64,000 bases of DNA from Oscillospiraceae bacterium (GCA_017516785.1 JAFXAV010000075.1:1-64000); one strand, 5' to 3'; shown: positions 15,577 through 25,084, numbered from the stretch's first letter. A program made the numbers and translations. The notes: a model not told the origin generated them from the letters alone.

Positions 15577-16986
15577 ATGAACACCAAAACCACTGTGATT
15601 ACCGAAGGGCAGCTGGCAGGCCAGTTTGCCTACTGTGATAAAATTGCCGCTTACTGGCACGAATTGAACACTACCCCCACCGCCTATGTGGAAACCTATG
15701 GCTGCCAGCAGAACGAAGCTGACTCCGAAAAGCTGAGAGGCTACCTGACCCAGTCCGGCTATGCCATTGTACAGGAAGCAGAAGGTGCCGATGTGGTGGT
15801 TATGAACACCTGCGCCATCCGGGAACACGCCGAGCAGCGGGTTTTCGGCAATCTGGGCGCCCTGACCCACACCAAGCGCCGCCACCCCGTTCAGAAGATT
15901 TTCCTCTGCGGCTGCATGGCCGGCGAAACCAAAGTCTCCGACCGGATCAAAAAGAGCTATCCCCATGTGGACGGCGTTTTCTCCACCCATCATCTGTGGC
16001 AGTTTCCCGAAATTCTGTGGAACGTGCTCAGCAGAAAGAAGCGCCAGTTCTATGTGGAAGACGAGCCCGGCTCCATCGCCGAGGGCATTCCCCAGGTTCG
16101 TGACAACACCCTGAAAGCCTGGGTTTCCATCATGTACGGCTGCAACAATTTCTGTACCTACTGCATCGTCCCCTATGTCCGCGGCCGCGAAAGAAGCCGC
16201 AGGAAAGAGGACATTCTGGCCGAGTGCCGCACACTGATTGAAAACGGAACCAAGGAAATTACCCTGCTGGGCCAGAACGTCAACTCCTATGGCAAGGACC
16301 TGCAGGAAGGCGTGGATTTTGCGGATCTTCTGAAGGAGATCGCCGCTATCCCCGGCGAATTCCTGATCCGCTTCATGACGAGCCACCCCAGAGATGCCTC
16401 CGAAAAGCTTTTCGACACCATGGCATCCTCTCCCAAGATCGCAAAGCAGCTGCATCTGCCCTTCCAGTCCGGTTCTTCCCGGGTGCTGAAGGCCATGAAC
16501 CGCCACTATGACCGGGAGACCTATCTGAAGAAAGTCAATTACGCCAAGAGTGTCATGCCTGATCTGGTTTTGACTTCCGATGTCATCGTTGGCTTCCCCG
16601 GCGAAACGGAAGAAGAATTTGAAGAGACCATCAGCCTCATTGAGCAGGTGCATTACGATTCTCTCTTCACCTTCATCTTCTCCCCCCGCCACGGCACTCC
16701 CGCCGCATCTATGGAAGATCCCACCCCCAAGGAAGAGAAGAATCGCCGCTTTGACAAGCTCTGCGCTGTTCAGAACGCCATTTCCGAGCAGATTCACGAA
16801 AGCTATGTGGGCAAGCGCCTGCGCTGCCTGGTGGACGGCAGGGATAAGGACCTGCTGACCGCCCGTACCGAAGGCGGCCGACTGGTTCGTTTCGAAGGCT
16901 GCGACCAGCTCATCGGCACTTATCAGAATATCACCATCACCGGCGCTACCACCTGGAGCCTCACCGGTACTTTAGAAAGAGGTTGA
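15577..16986 (+). CDS. miaB: tRNA-2-methylthio-N6-dimethylallyladenosine synthase
   Basis: Radical-SAM methylthiotransferase, 469 residues, adding the 2-methylthio group to i6A37 of tRNAs after MiaA has prenylated the base. The N-terminal UPF0004 domain has three cluster cysteines (ETYGCQQNEAD, NTCAIREHA, LCGCMAG). The radical SAM motif CNNFCTYC is followed by IVPYVRGRERSR. A C-terminal TRAM domain ends the protein. GGAGG lies eight bases before ATG 15577. It is the first gene of a long plus-strand run (miaB-mutS-protease-mutL-nudix), and miaA, its pathway partner, is 6 kb downstream in the same direction. Confidence 0.96.
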   Translation: MNTKTTVITEGQLAGQFAYCDKIAAYWHELNTTPTAYVETYGCQQNEADSEKLRGYLTQSGYAIVQEAEGADVVVMNTCAIREHAEQRVFGNLGALTHTKRRHPVQKIFLCGCMAGETKVSDRIKKSYPHVDGVFSTHHLWQFPEILWNVLSRKKRQFYVEDEPGSIAEGIPQVRDNTLKAWVSIMYGCNNFCTYCIVPYVRGRERSRRKEDILAECRTLIENGTKEITLLGQNVNSYGKDLQEGVDFADLLKEIAAIPGEFLIRFMTSHPRDASEKLFDTMASSPKIAKQLHLPFQSGSSRVLKAMNRHYDRETYLKKVNYAKSVMPDLVLTSDVIVGFPGETEEEFEETISLIEQVHYDSLFTFIFSPRHGTPAASMEDPTPKEEKNRRFDKLCAVQNAISEQIHESYVGKRLRCLVDGRDKDLLTARTEGGRLVRFEGCDQLIGTYQNITITGATTWSLTGTLERG

Positions 16987-16990
16987 GCCA

Positions 16991-19594
16991 ATGGCAACAC
17001 CCAATACGGAAATGACGCCTATGAAGCGTCAGTACCACGAAATCAAAGAGAAAAACCAGGACTGCATCCTGTTCTTCCGTCTGGGCGACTTCTATGAGAT
17101 GTTCGACGAGGATGCCAAAATCGCTGCCCGGGAACTGGACCTGACCCTCACCACCCGGGACCGGGGCAAACCCAAGGAAGAGCAGACCCCCATGTGCGGC
17201 GTACCCTTCCACAGCGTGGATTCCTATATCGCAAGACTCGTCCAGAAGGGCTACAAGGTCGCTATCTGCGAGCAGCTGACGGACCCCGCCACCACCAAGG
17301 GACTGGTGGAGCGGGACATCACCCGCATCGTCACCCCGGGCACGGTTACTGAGAGCTGCATGCTGGACGAGAACAAGAATAACTACATGGGCTGCATCTA
17401 CGGCGAAGGCGGAAAATTCGGCCTTGCCTTCTGTGATGTGTCCACCGGCGCTTTCTTCGCAACGGTCTGCGCTGATGCCCAGAGCGTCGCTTCCGAACTG
17501 GGCCGCTTCTCTCCCAGCGAAGTGATTCGCGGCGGCATGGATGTGGACTGTGACACCATTGAAGATGCCCTGTTCCGCCGTCTGAGCTGCTGCGTGGACG
17601 AGGGAAAGCCGGAGCAGTTCGGCTATGAGCAGGCAGAGACCCTGCTGGAGCGCCATTTCGGCACCTCCATCGCTGCTTTAGGTCTCGGCGGTATGTCCGC
17701 CGCCATCATCTCCAGCGGCACCCTGCTGCAGACTCTGCTCTTTGTCCAGAAAAATGACCTGGCTCACATCCGAGAGCTGCAGTATTACACCACTGGAAAA
17801 TTCATGGAGCTGGACCTGGATGCCCGGAGAAATCTGGAGCTGACCGAGACCATGCGCTCCAAGGAAAAGAAAGGCACCCTCCTTTGGGTGCTGGACAAGA
17901 CCCACACCGCCATGGGCGGCAGAATGCTGCGGTCCTGGCTGGAAAAGCCCCTTCTCGACCCTGTGGAAATCGGCCGCCGCCAGACAGCTGTTGAAGAACT
18001 GGTGGACTCCACCATCATCCGGGGTGAGCTGGAAGAGGCTCTGAAAGACGTTTCCGACCTGGAGCGCGTCCAGACCCGCATCGTCACCGGCACCGTCAAC
18101 TGCCGCGACCTTCTGGGCCTTGCCCGGGGTTTCCGGGCCCTGCCCGATGTGAAGGCACAGCTGCAGCGCTGCGAGTCCCCCCTGCTCCGGAAGCTGGAGC
18201 AGGCCATTGATTCCCTTGCCGACTGCGCCGAGCAGATTGAAAACACCATCGTGGATGATCCCCCTCTGACCATCCGGGAGGGCGGCATCATCCGCCGGGG
18301 TGCCAACGCTGATGCCGACCGGCTCCGTGATATCATGGAAGGCGGAAGCGGCACCATCGCAGCAATCGAAGCCTCCGAAAAGGAAAAAACCGGCATCCGT
18401 ACCCTGAAAGTGGGTTTCAACCGGGTGTTCGGCTACTATATTGAAGTATCCAAATCCTTCATCGATCAGGTTCCCGGTCACTACATCCGCAAGCAGACTC
18501 TGACCAACTGCGAGCGCTACATCACCCAGGAACTGAAGGAACTGGAAAATCAGGTTCTCACCGCCAAAGAGCGGCTGACCGCCCTGGAATACCAGATTTT
18601 CCAGGAACTGCGGGAGTACCTGGCCCAGCAGGCAGCAAGAGTCCAGCTGACCGCCGCTGCCGTGGCGGCAACCGACACCCTCTGCTCTTTGGCATCCGTT
18701 GCCGTTCAGCGGGGTTACTGCCGCCCTGAAATCACTCTGGGTAACGAAATCTCCATCACCGATGGCCGTCACCCTGTGGTGGAAGTGATGCTGAAGGACT
18801 CCCTCTTTGTCCCCAACGACACCCGCCTGGGTGCCCTGGACAACCAGGTGTCCATCATCACCGGCCCCAATATGGCAGGTAAATCCACCTATATGCGCCA
18901 GGTGGCTCTCATCGTGCTGATGGCCCAGATGGGTTCCTTCGTCCCCGCAAGAGCCGCAAAAATCGGTCTTGTGGACCGGGTCTTTACCCGCATCGGCGCC
19001 AGTGATGACCTGGCTTCCGGCCAGTCCACCTTCATGGTGGAAATGGCTGAGGTTGCGTCCATCCTGAAGTACGCCACCTCCCGGAGCCTGCTGATTCTGG
19101 ACGAAATCGGCCGCGGCACTTCCACCTACGACGGCATGTCCATTGCAAGAGCCGTTCTGGAATACGCCGCCAATCCCAAGCGGCTGGGCGCCAAGACCCT
19201 CTTTGCCACCCATTACCACGAGCTTTCCACCATGGAGGACAAGCTCCCCAACGTAAAAAACTATAACATCGCCGTAAAAAAGCGGGGCGACCAGATGATC
19301 TTCCTGCGGAAAATCGTCCCCGGCGCCACCGATGACAGCTTCGGTATCGAAGTTGCGAAGCTAGCTGGCATCCCCAACGCCGTCATCAACCGGGCACGAG
19401 AAATCCTCTCCGAGCTGGAAAGCGGCAAGGGCGAAGTTATTATCCAGAAGACCGCCGAGCCTGACGATCAGATTTCCATGATGGACCTTCGGGGTCAGGA
19501 TATCTGCGCCGAGCTGGGAAAGATCACCCTCGAAACTCTGACCCCTATTGAAGCCATGAACGAGCTGTACCGGCTCAAGAAAATGCTGAACTGA
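16991..19594 (+). CDS. mutS: DNA mismatch recognition protein MutS
   Basis: Mismatch-repair ATPase, 867 residues, standard MutS1 length. The N-terminal mismatch-binding domain contains the Phe-x-Glu motif in FFRLGDFYEMFDEDA near residues 27-41. The ATPase has Walker A GPNMAGKSTYMRQ near 623, Walker B LLILDEIGRGTSTYDG, and the signature FTRIGASDDLASGQSTFMVEM. It starts 4 bases after the miaB stop. In the cell it scans new DNA and recruits MutL, encoded two genes downstream. Confidence 0.97.
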   Translation: MATPNTEMTPMKRQYHEIKEKNQDCILFFRLGDFYEMFDEDAKIAARELDLTLTTRDRGKPKEEQTPMCGVPFHSVDSYIARLVQKGYKVAICEQLTDPATTKGLVERDITRIVTPGTVTESCMLDENKNNYMGCIYGEGGKFGLAFCDVSTGAFFATVCADAQSVASELGRFSPSEVIRGGMDVDCDTIEDALFRRLSCCVDEGKPEQFGYEQAETLLERHFGTSIAALGLGGMSAAIISSGTLLQTLLFVQKNDLAHIRELQYYTTGKFMELDLDARRNLELTETMRSKEKKGTLLWVLDKTHTAMGGRMLRSWLEKPLLDPVEIGRRQTAVEELVDSTIIRGELEEALKDVSDLERVQTRIVTGTVNCRDLLGLARGFRALPDVKAQLQRCESPLLRKLEQAIDSLADCAEQIENTIVDDPPLTIREGGIIRRGANADADRLRDIMEGGSGTIAAIEASEKEKTGIRTLKVGFNRVFGYYIEVSKSFIDQVPGHYIRKQTLTNCERYITQELKELENQVLTAKERLTALEYQIFQELREYLAQQAARVQLTAAAVAATDTLCSLASVAVQRGYCRPEITLGNEISITDGRHPVVEVMLKDSLFVPNDTRLGALDNQVSIITGPNMAGKSTYMRQVALIVLMAQMGSFVPARAAKIGLVDRVFTRIGASDDLASGQSTFMVEMAEVASILKYATSRSLLILDEIGRGTSTYDGMSIARAVLEYAANPKRLGAKTLFATHYHELSTMEDKLPNVKNYNIAVKKRGDQMIFLRKIVPGATDDSFGIEVAKLAGIPNAVINRAREILSELESGKGEVIIQKTAEPDDQISMMDLRGQDICAELGKITLETLTPIEAMNELYRLKKMLN

Positions 19595-19595
19595 T

Positions 19596-20267
19596 ATGAA
19601 ATTTTCCCCCAAGCTTACCCAGCAAGAATTGAAGCACGGCTTCATTTATCTGGCCGTCAGTCTGCTTCTGATTCCATCGCTGCTTTCTTTTCTGCCTTTG
19701 CGTGCAGGACAACTGAACTTTATCTATTATCTGTTGAATTTCTGCGCTGCGGTTTTCATCTTCCGTCGCTTTCTGTGGCAGTCCCTGCAGGTTGCCCTGG
19801 ACCGGCCCTTCCCCACTCTCTATTACAGTGCCCTGGGTTATCTGGGTCACACCGCCATCGGCGAAATTCTGCTGGTTCTGATTCTTATGATCCATCCGGC
19901 ATTTACCAATATCAACGACCTGGGAATCCAGGCCATGCTGGAAGTAGATTTCCATCTCATGGCCATCGGCACCGTGTTTCTGGTACCTGTGGCAGAGGAA
20001 TGCCTCTACAGAGGTCTCATCTTCCGGGGATTTTACGACTGGAGTCCGGCGATTGCCTACATCGCATCCATGACGGCTTTCGCATTCATCCATGTGATGG
20101 GGTACATTGGCGAATTCTCCCCGCTGCAGCTGCTGCTCTGCTTCATTCAGTACCTGCCCGCAGGCTACTGTCTCTGCTTTGCCTACCGCTATGGCGGCAG
20201 CATCATCTCCCCCATCATCGTCCACATCATTGTCAACGCTATGGGCGCTTATAACGCCGTGAGGTAA
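19596..20267 (+). CDS. CPBP-family intramembrane metalloprotease
   Basis: Polytopic membrane protein of 223 residues with about six hydrophobic segments. It carries the CPBP (Abi/CAAX-protease, Rce1-like) motifs: EECLYR in motif 1 (near residue 138), FIHVMG with the motif-2 His, and a final helix with IIVHIIVN. These residues form a metal site inside the membrane. Substrates of bacterial members are mostly unknown; some mature peptides or protect against bacteriocins. It is squeezed between mutS and mutL, starting 1 base after the mutS stop, so it is co-transcribed with repair genes without an obvious functional link. Confidence 0.9.
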   Translation: MKFSPKLTQQELKHGFIYLAVSLLLIPSLLSFLPLRAGQLNFIYYLLNFCAAVFIFRRFLWQSLQVALDRPFPTLYYSALGYLGHTAIGEILLVLILMIHPAFTNINDLGIQAMLEVDFHLMAIGTVFLVPVAEECLYRGLIFRGFYDWSPAIAYIASMTAFAFIHVMGYIGEFSPLQLLLCFIQYLPAGYCLCFAYRYGGSIISPIIVHIIVNAMGAYNAVR

Positions 20268-20271
20268 CGAT

Positions 20272-22209
20272 ATGCCCAAAATTATCCAATTATCCCCTCA
20301 TATCGCCAATCTGATCGCTGCCGGCGAGGTGGTGGAGCGCCCTGCATCCGTTGTCAAGGAGCTCCTTGAAAACGCCGTGGATGCTGGTGCCTCAAAAATC
20401 ACCGTAGAGACCAAGGACGGCGGCATGACCTTCCTGCGGGTCACAGACAACGGCTGCGGCATGAGTCCCGAGGACGCCCGCACTGCATTCCTGCGCCATG
20501 CCACCTCGAAGCTGCGCACCGCCGAGGATCTGGCCGCCATCTCCACCTGTGGCTTCCGCGGCGAAGCACTGGCTGCCATCGCATCCGTCAGCCGCATCGA
20601 CCTGATGACCAAAACCCCCTCCTCCATCGCAGGTATCAGCCTGCATCTGGAAGCGGGAGAAATCATCGAAGAGTCGGAAGTTGGCTGCCCCGACGGCACC
20701 ACCATCATCGTCCGGGACCTGTTCTACAACACCCCCGCCCGAATGAAGTTCATGAAATCCGACACCGTGGAAGGTTCCCGGGTCACCGCCGCCGTACAGC
20801 TGCAGGCCCTGGCTCACCCCAGTGTTGCCTTCCGGATGCTCCGGGATGGCAAGGAAGTGCTGAATACCCCCGGCACCGGCAAGCTGGAAGATGCCACCTA
20901 CTGCATCTACGGCCGGGACTGCGCCAAAATGGCAAAAGTCGACAGCCGCTGGGAACAGTACTCCCTCACAGGCTTCGTTTCCAAACCCACCGATGCCCGT
21001 CCCAGCCGCGCACTACAGACCTTTTTCGTCAACGGCCGCCCCGTGAAATCCCGGCTGCTGGTGTCCGCTCTTGAAGAAGCCTACCGCAACCAGATTATGG
21101 TAGGCAAATTCCCCGCCTGCGTGCTCCATCTGAATCTTCCTGCCAACACTGTGGACGTCAACGTCCATCCGGCGAAAACCGAGGTAAAATTTCTCAACGA
21201 AAAGGCCGTCTTTGACTGTGTACACTACGGCGTTCTGGGAGCTCTGAACAAGACACCCGACCGGCCCGATGTCCAGTTCAAGGCCGCACCCCAGACCACT
21301 CAGCTACCCGCCGCACCCACGCCTTCCCAGCCTGCTCAGAAACCTTCCGCTCCCAAGCAGGAGAATTTCTTCCGCACCATGACCACGGAGGAATACAAGA
21401 CTTTCTCCACTGCCCTGAAGGATGCCCCCAAACCCAAACAGGAAGCCGCTGCCGCCACCGCCGCCAAGGTGGAGCGGGTGCTGCCCACCCTCCGGGAAAA
21501 CGTGGTGACTCCCGTCAGCACCCCCAAGTCTGAAATCAAGCTTCCCCCCATGCCCGAGACTCCCAAGTCTGCGCCGAAGCCTGTTTCCGCTCCTCCCGTG
21601 GAAGAAGAAATGGAGCAGACGGAGCTTGCCATGCCCGCCGAAATGGAATGGCGCATGGTGGGTGAGCTGTATAATTCCTATATTATTATAGAGCAGGGCG
21701 ATAACGCCTTCCTCATCGACAAGCATGCCGCCCACGAGCGGATCCTCTTTGAAAAGCTGAAGGCCAATCAGGAGAAGATCTCCTCCCAGGCTCTGCTGAT
21801 CCCCATTCCCGTCCGGCTCTCCCCCGCCGCTGCGGCGGAGCTGCTGTCCAACAAGGCTCTTCTGGACGAACTGGGTTTTGAAATCGACGAATTCGGCGAG
21901 AACACTGTCCTGCTGCGGCAGATTCCCATGGATTTAGGCCCCGACACCGCCGCAGAAGCTGTGGAAGCCCTTTCCGCCGACCTGCTCAGCGGCCGCCGTG
22001 AGGACAAGTCCACTGTCCGGGATGAGGTGCTTCACACTGTGGCCTGCAAGGCCGCCATCAAGGCCGGCTGGAAAAACGACGAAGCGGAACTTCTGGACGT
22101 CTGCAAACAGGTCATGGCAAGAGAAGACCTGAAATACTGCCCCCACGGCAGACCTATTTGTATCACTTTAAGCAAAAAACAGCTGGAAAAGCAGTTCAAG
22201 AGAACCTAA
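20272..22209 (+). CDS. mutL: DNA mismatch repair protein MutL
   Basis: 645 residues. The N-terminal GHKL ATPase motifs are ELLENAVDAGASKI, DNGCGM and GFRGEALAAIASV. A Pro/Ala/Lys-rich linker (about 345-455) follows. The C-terminal dimerisation/endonuclease domain has the metal-binding motif DKHAAHERILFE, plus CKAAIKAG and the final CPHGRP. The endonuclease motif shows it is the nicking type used by bacteria without MutH, as expected in Firmicutes. It starts 4 bases after the CPBP gene and 10 bases precede the nudix gene, so one operon is likely. Confidence 0.97.
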   Translation: MPKIIQLSPHIANLIAAGEVVERPASVVKELLENAVDAGASKITVETKDGGMTFLRVTDNGCGMSPEDARTAFLRHATSKLRTAEDLAAISTCGFRGEALAAIASVSRIDLMTKTPSSIAGISLHLEAGEIIEESEVGCPDGTTIIVRDLFYNTPARMKFMKSDTVEGSRVTAAVQLQALAHPSVAFRMLRDGKEVLNTPGTGKLEDATYCIYGRDCAKMAKVDSRWEQYSLTGFVSKPTDARPSRALQTFFVNGRPVKSRLLVSALEEAYRNQIMVGKFPACVLHLNLPANTVDVNVHPAKTEVKFLNEKAVFDCVHYGVLGALNKTPDRPDVQFKAAPQTTQLPAAPTPSQPAQKPSAPKQENFFRTMTTEEYKTFSTALKDAPKPKQEAAAATAAKVERVLPTLRENVVTPVSTPKSEIKLPPMPETPKSAPKPVSAPPVEEEMEQTELAMPAEMEWRMVGELYNSYIIIEQGDNAFLIDKHAAHERILFEKLKANQEKISSQALLIPIPVRLSPAAAAELLSNKALLDELGFEIDEFGENTVLLRQIPMDLGPDTAAEAVEALSADLLSGRREDKSTVRDEVLHTVACKAAIKAGWKNDEAELLDVCKQVMAREDLKYCPHGRPICITLSKKQLEKQFKRT

Positions 22210-22219
22210 GGAGATTACC

Positions 22220-22675
22220 ATGGCAAAATCCGAACTGGCGATTTTCACCAACATGTGCATGATCAGCGACGGAGCGGGAAATGTCCTGGTCCAGGACCGG
22301 AAAAATCCCGACTGGCCCGGCATCTGTTTTCCCGGCGGTCATGTAGAGCCCGGCGAATCCTTTGTGGAATCCGTCATCCGGGAGGTCCGGGAAGAAACCG
22401 GTCTGACCATTGAAAATCCCATTCTCTGCGGTATCAAACAGTTTCAAACTCTGGATGATATCCGATACGTCGTTCTGCTCTACAAAACAAACCGATACCA
22501 CGGCGAACTGAAATCTTCCGATGAAGGAGAAGTATTTTGGATCCCCAGAAATACGCTGACGAATTACGCTCTTGTGGATGATTTTGAAAGCATCGTGCGT
22601 GTTTTTGAGTCAAATGATCTCAGTGAACTCCAGTATTGCAGAACCGATGACCAATTGAACAAGAAACTCCTGTAA
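22220..22675 (+). CDS. NUDIX hydrolase (MutT-like)
   Basis: 151 residues with a complete Nudix box, GGHVEPGESFVESVIREV then REETGL, at about residues 40-62. It hydrolyses a nucleoside-diphosphate-linked compound in the cytoplasm. The overall look (MCMISDGAGNVLVQDRK, VVLLYKTNRYHGEL) is that of 8-oxo-dGTP diphosphatase-like family members, which would fit its place directly behind mutS-mutL, but nudix substrates cannot be read from sequence reliably. A GGAGA site precedes the ATG. The operon is interrupted after it by a 326-base repeat region. Confidence 0.9.
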   Translation: MAKSELAIFTNMCMISDGAGNVLVQDRKNPDWPGICFPGGHVEPGESFVESVIREVREETGLTIENPILCGIKQFQTLDDIRYVVLLYKTNRYHGELKSSDEGEVFWIPRNTLTNYALVDDFESIVRVFESNDLSELQYCRTDDQLNKKLL

Positions 22676-23001
22676 ATCATAGAGGAGATTGCCACGCCAC
22701 TGCGCCGGCAGGCGCGTTTCGAAGCGCAACCGCCCGCAGGGCGGCTCTTAGCGCGGAGATGTGGAGCACTGGCTCGCAATGACAGTGGTTATCGACAGTC
22801 TCCGCACCTCCGGCGAGGCGGCGGGGGTTCCCTAAGGGGGCGCGATTTGCTCGTAGCATAAATTTAGGTATGCTTGCCCCTGGCAAGCATAGGTTTGGAA
22901 AATCCGCTGCGCTCTGCATCACCCCTTAGGTCGGCTTCTTTTGGTACTTTTCTTGCCGAAACAAGAAAAGTACGAACATCCATGTTGAGGAGGCTCAGCC
23001 T
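22676..23001. repeat. Gene-free stretch made of interspersed repeats and hairpins
   Basis: No credible gene. From left to right: a GAGATTGCCACGCC ... CTGGCTCGCAATGACAG segment, the inverted-end type of repeat common in gut Clostridia; a perfect hairpin TATGCTTGCC/GGCAAGCATA (22869-22891); and a perfect 12-base stem GTACTTTTCTTG/CAAGAAAAGTAC (22944-22973). The miaA ribosome binding site (GAGGAGG) is at the end. Confidence 0.7.
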
Positions 23002-23931
23002 ATGAACAACATCATCTGTATCGCAGGTCCCACGGCTTCGGGCAAAACTGCTCTGGCGGTGGAACTGGCGAAAGAATTTAATGGCGAAGTGGTCTCCTGC
23101 GACTCCATGCAGATCTATAAGCGCATGGATATCGGCACCGCAAAGCCTACTCTTGAAGAGCGGCAGGACATCCCCCACCACATGCTGGATGTAGCCGAAC
23201 CTGATGAGGACTTTTCCGTCAGCCGCTATTGCGAAATGGCCGGGCCCATTGTGGATGACATTCTCGCCCAGGGCAAAACCGCCATCATCGCAGGTGGCAC
23301 CGGCCTTTACATGGATAGTCTGATCAAGGGCAATTCCTTCGCCCCCTTCCCCTCCACCGGCCAGCGGAAAAAGCTGGAACAGCAGGCGGACGAAATGGGC
23401 ATGGAATTCATGATGAACTGGCTCCGGGAGGTTGACCCGGAGGCCGCCGCCCGGATTCATGACCGGAAGCGGGCCCTTCGTGCATTGGAAGTTTATCTGG
23501 AAACCGGCGAGACCATCACCGAACACAATCGGAAAACCCAGCTGATTCCCCCCAAGTACTCTCCCCTCTGGCTGGGTCTGGACTTTGATCCCCGCTCTGC
23601 TCTTTACGAGCGGATCGACATGCGGGTGGACATTATGCTGAAGCAGGGCCTTGTGGAAGAAATCAAAAACCTGCTGGCATCCGGCATCCCTGAAAAATGC
23701 ACCGCCATGCAAGCCATCGGCTATAAGGAGTTCGTTGCGGCACTTGACAACCGTTGTACAATAGAGGAAGCTGCCGCCGAGGTCCAGAAATCCTCCCGGC
23801 ACTACGCCAAGCGCCAGCTGACCTGGTTCCGCCGGAATAAGGCCATGAACTGGCTGACCCGATATCCCGGTGAGGGCGCTGAGGAAATTCTCCAGAAGGC
23901 CCGACGGCTTATTGGCGAAAGCGACAAATGA
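23002..23931 (+). CDS. miaA: tRNA dimethylallyltransferase
   Basis: 309 residues. It transfers the dimethylallyl group of DMAPP to A37 of tRNAs reading UNN codons, making i6A, the substrate of MiaB upstream. P-loop AGPTASGKTALAVELA near residues 8-23; substrate-binding DSMQIYKRMDIGTAKPT at 34-50; later landmarks AGGTGLYMDSLI and YAKRQLTWFRRN, the last being typical of the family. It is followed by hfq with a 44-base gap, the classical miaA-hfq arrangement. Confidence 0.97.
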   Translation: MNNIICIAGPTASGKTALAVELAKEFNGEVVSCDSMQIYKRMDIGTAKPTLEERQDIPHHMLDVAEPDEDFSVSRYCEMAGPIVDDILAQGKTAIIAGGTGLYMDSLIKGNSFAPFPSTGQRKKLEQQADEMGMEFMMNWLREVDPEAAARIHDRKRALRALEVYLETGETITEHNRKTQLIPPKYSPLWLGLDFDPRSALYERIDMRVDIMLKQGLVEEIKNLLASGIPEKCTAMQAIGYKEFVAALDNRCTIEEAAAEVQKSSRHYAKRQLTWFRRNKAMNWLTRYPGEGAEEILQKARRLIGESDK

Positions 23932-23975
23932 AAAATGATAGGATGTGTGTATCCCAAAAGAAAGAGGTTATACAT

Positions 23976-24200
23976 ATGTCCGAATCCATAAATTTACAGG
24001 ATGCCATTCTGAAGGAGTGTATCCGGGACAAGGTACCCGTGACACTGTTCCTGATGAACGGCTTCCAGCTCCGAGGGATCGTCACAGGCTTCGACAGCTT
24101 TGTGGTGGTGCTGGTGAGCGATGGCAGACAGCAGATGATCTACAAGCATGCCATCTCCACCCTGGCCCCGATCCGACCGCTGAAAGCAGCCAACGTCTAA
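23976..24200 (+). CDS. hfq: RNA chaperone Hfq
   Basis: 74-residue Sm-like protein forming a hexameric ring that pairs small RNAs with mRNAs. Sm1 covers NLQDAILKECIRDKVPVTLFL and GFQLRGIVTGFDSFVVVL; Sm2 is YKHAISTLAP near the C-terminus with the conserved YKHA. The start is at 23976, where AAAGAGG lies eight bases upstream; an in-frame ATG 48 bases earlier has no such site and adds a non-homologous leader. The C-terminal tail is very short, as in Gram-positive Hfq. It ends in a strong terminator. Confidence 0.96.
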   Translation: MSESINLQDAILKECIRDKVPVTLFLMNGFQLRGIVTGFDSFVVVLVSDGRQQMIYKHAISTLAPIRPLKAANV

Positions 24201-24201
24201 A

Positions 24202-24240
24202 AACAAGGGCAGCGGAGCAATTCCGCTGCCCTTGTTTTTT
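24202..24240 (+). terminator. Terminator after hfq
   Basis: Stem AACAAGGGCAGCGGA / TCCGCTGCCCTTGTT with loop GCAAT and a six-T tail. Confidence 0.92.
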
Positions 24241-24244
24241 AAAT

Positions 24245-24318
24245 GAAAATTAAAAGCTGAAAGTCGAAAAATATGCTATAATTATGAAAAACTTTTCTGT
24301 TTTCAGCTTCTAATTTTC
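24245..24318. repeat. 18-base inverted repeat around a promoter-like -10
   Basis: GAAAATTAAAAGCTGAAA (24245-24262) and TTTCAGCTTCTAATTTTC (24301-24318) are inverted copies with one mismatch. An extended -10 TGCTATAAT (24274-24282) lies between them, upstream of the yggS gene. It could be an operator, a mini-element or a transcript hairpin. Confidence 0.6.
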
Positions 24319-24345
24319 TTTGATTACAGAAAGAAGGTAACCGAT

Positions 24346-25056
24346 ATGTCTATCGCTGAAAATATTGCAAATATCCGCCGCCAGATGGAGGAGGCCGCCC
24401 GCAAGGCAGGCAGGGACCCCAAAGAAATTCTCCTCTGCGCCGCAACCAAAATGAATGATGCCGCTGCCGTCCGCCAGGCCATTGCCGCAGGTGTTGACTG
24501 CTGCGGCGAAAACCGCGTTCAGGAACTGGTCCAGAAAAGCAAGGAAAACGCCTACGAAGGCGCCCCCGTCCACTTCATCGGCCATCTGCAAACCAACAAG
24601 GTCAAGCAGGTTGTGGGCCATGTGGACCTGATCCAGAGTGTCGACCGGATGAATCTGCTGGAAGCCATTGAAAAGGAAGCTGCCAAGCAGAACATCGTCC
24701 AGGACATTCTGTTGGAAGTTAACATTGGTAACGAAGAAAGCAAGTCCGGCTTCTCGGAAGAGGACATCCTGCCCCTTCTCGAACAAATCGGCGATTTTCC
24801 CCACATTTTCGTCCGCGGACTCATGGCAATTCCCCCGATCAGCCAAAATCCGGGAGATAATCGCAAATTTTTTCAAAAAATGTTGAAGCTTTCTGTTGAC
24901 ATAACGAAGAAAAAATACGATAATGTATCTGTAGACTGTTTATCCATGGGTATGTCCGATGATTACGAAGATGCCATTTCCTGCGGCTCTACCATGATCC
25001 GCGTCGGCACTGCAATCTTCGGCGCCCGGAACTATGCCACCACTCATCAAAATTGA
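24346..25056 (+). CDS. YggS/PROSC-family pyridoxal-phosphate homeostasis protein
   Basis: 236-residue PLP-binding TIM-barrel protein without known catalysis; family members buffer PLP and affect amino-acid and keto-acid pools. Landmarks: the PLP lysine region LLCAATKMNDAAAVRQAI, CGENRVQELVQK, HFIGHLQTNKVK, and the C-terminal SMGMSDDYEDAISCGSTMIRVGTAIFG. In Firmicutes it commonly precedes sepF in the division cluster, as here, and starts a unit with sepF and divIVA. The promoter region lies within an inverted repeat. Confidence 0.94.
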   Translation: MSIAENIANIRRQMEEAARKAGRDPKEILLCAATKMNDAAAVRQAIAAGVDCCGENRVQELVQKSKENAYEGAPVHFIGHLQTNKVKQVVGHVDLIQSVDRMNLLEAIEKEAAKQNIVQDILLEVNIGNEESKSGFSEEDILPLLEQIGDFPHIFVRGLMAIPPISQNPGDNRKFFQKMLKLSVDITKKKYDNVSVDCLSMGMSDDYEDAISCGSTMIRVGTAIFGARNYATTHQN

Positions 25057-25084
25057 TGTTACTATACTGGAGGAATAAATAGAT

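Noticed and set aside
22864..23802. A 312-codon minus-strand frame across the repeat block and miaA
   Set aside because: It is antisense to miaA, whose motifs are unambiguous, and has no start site of its own.
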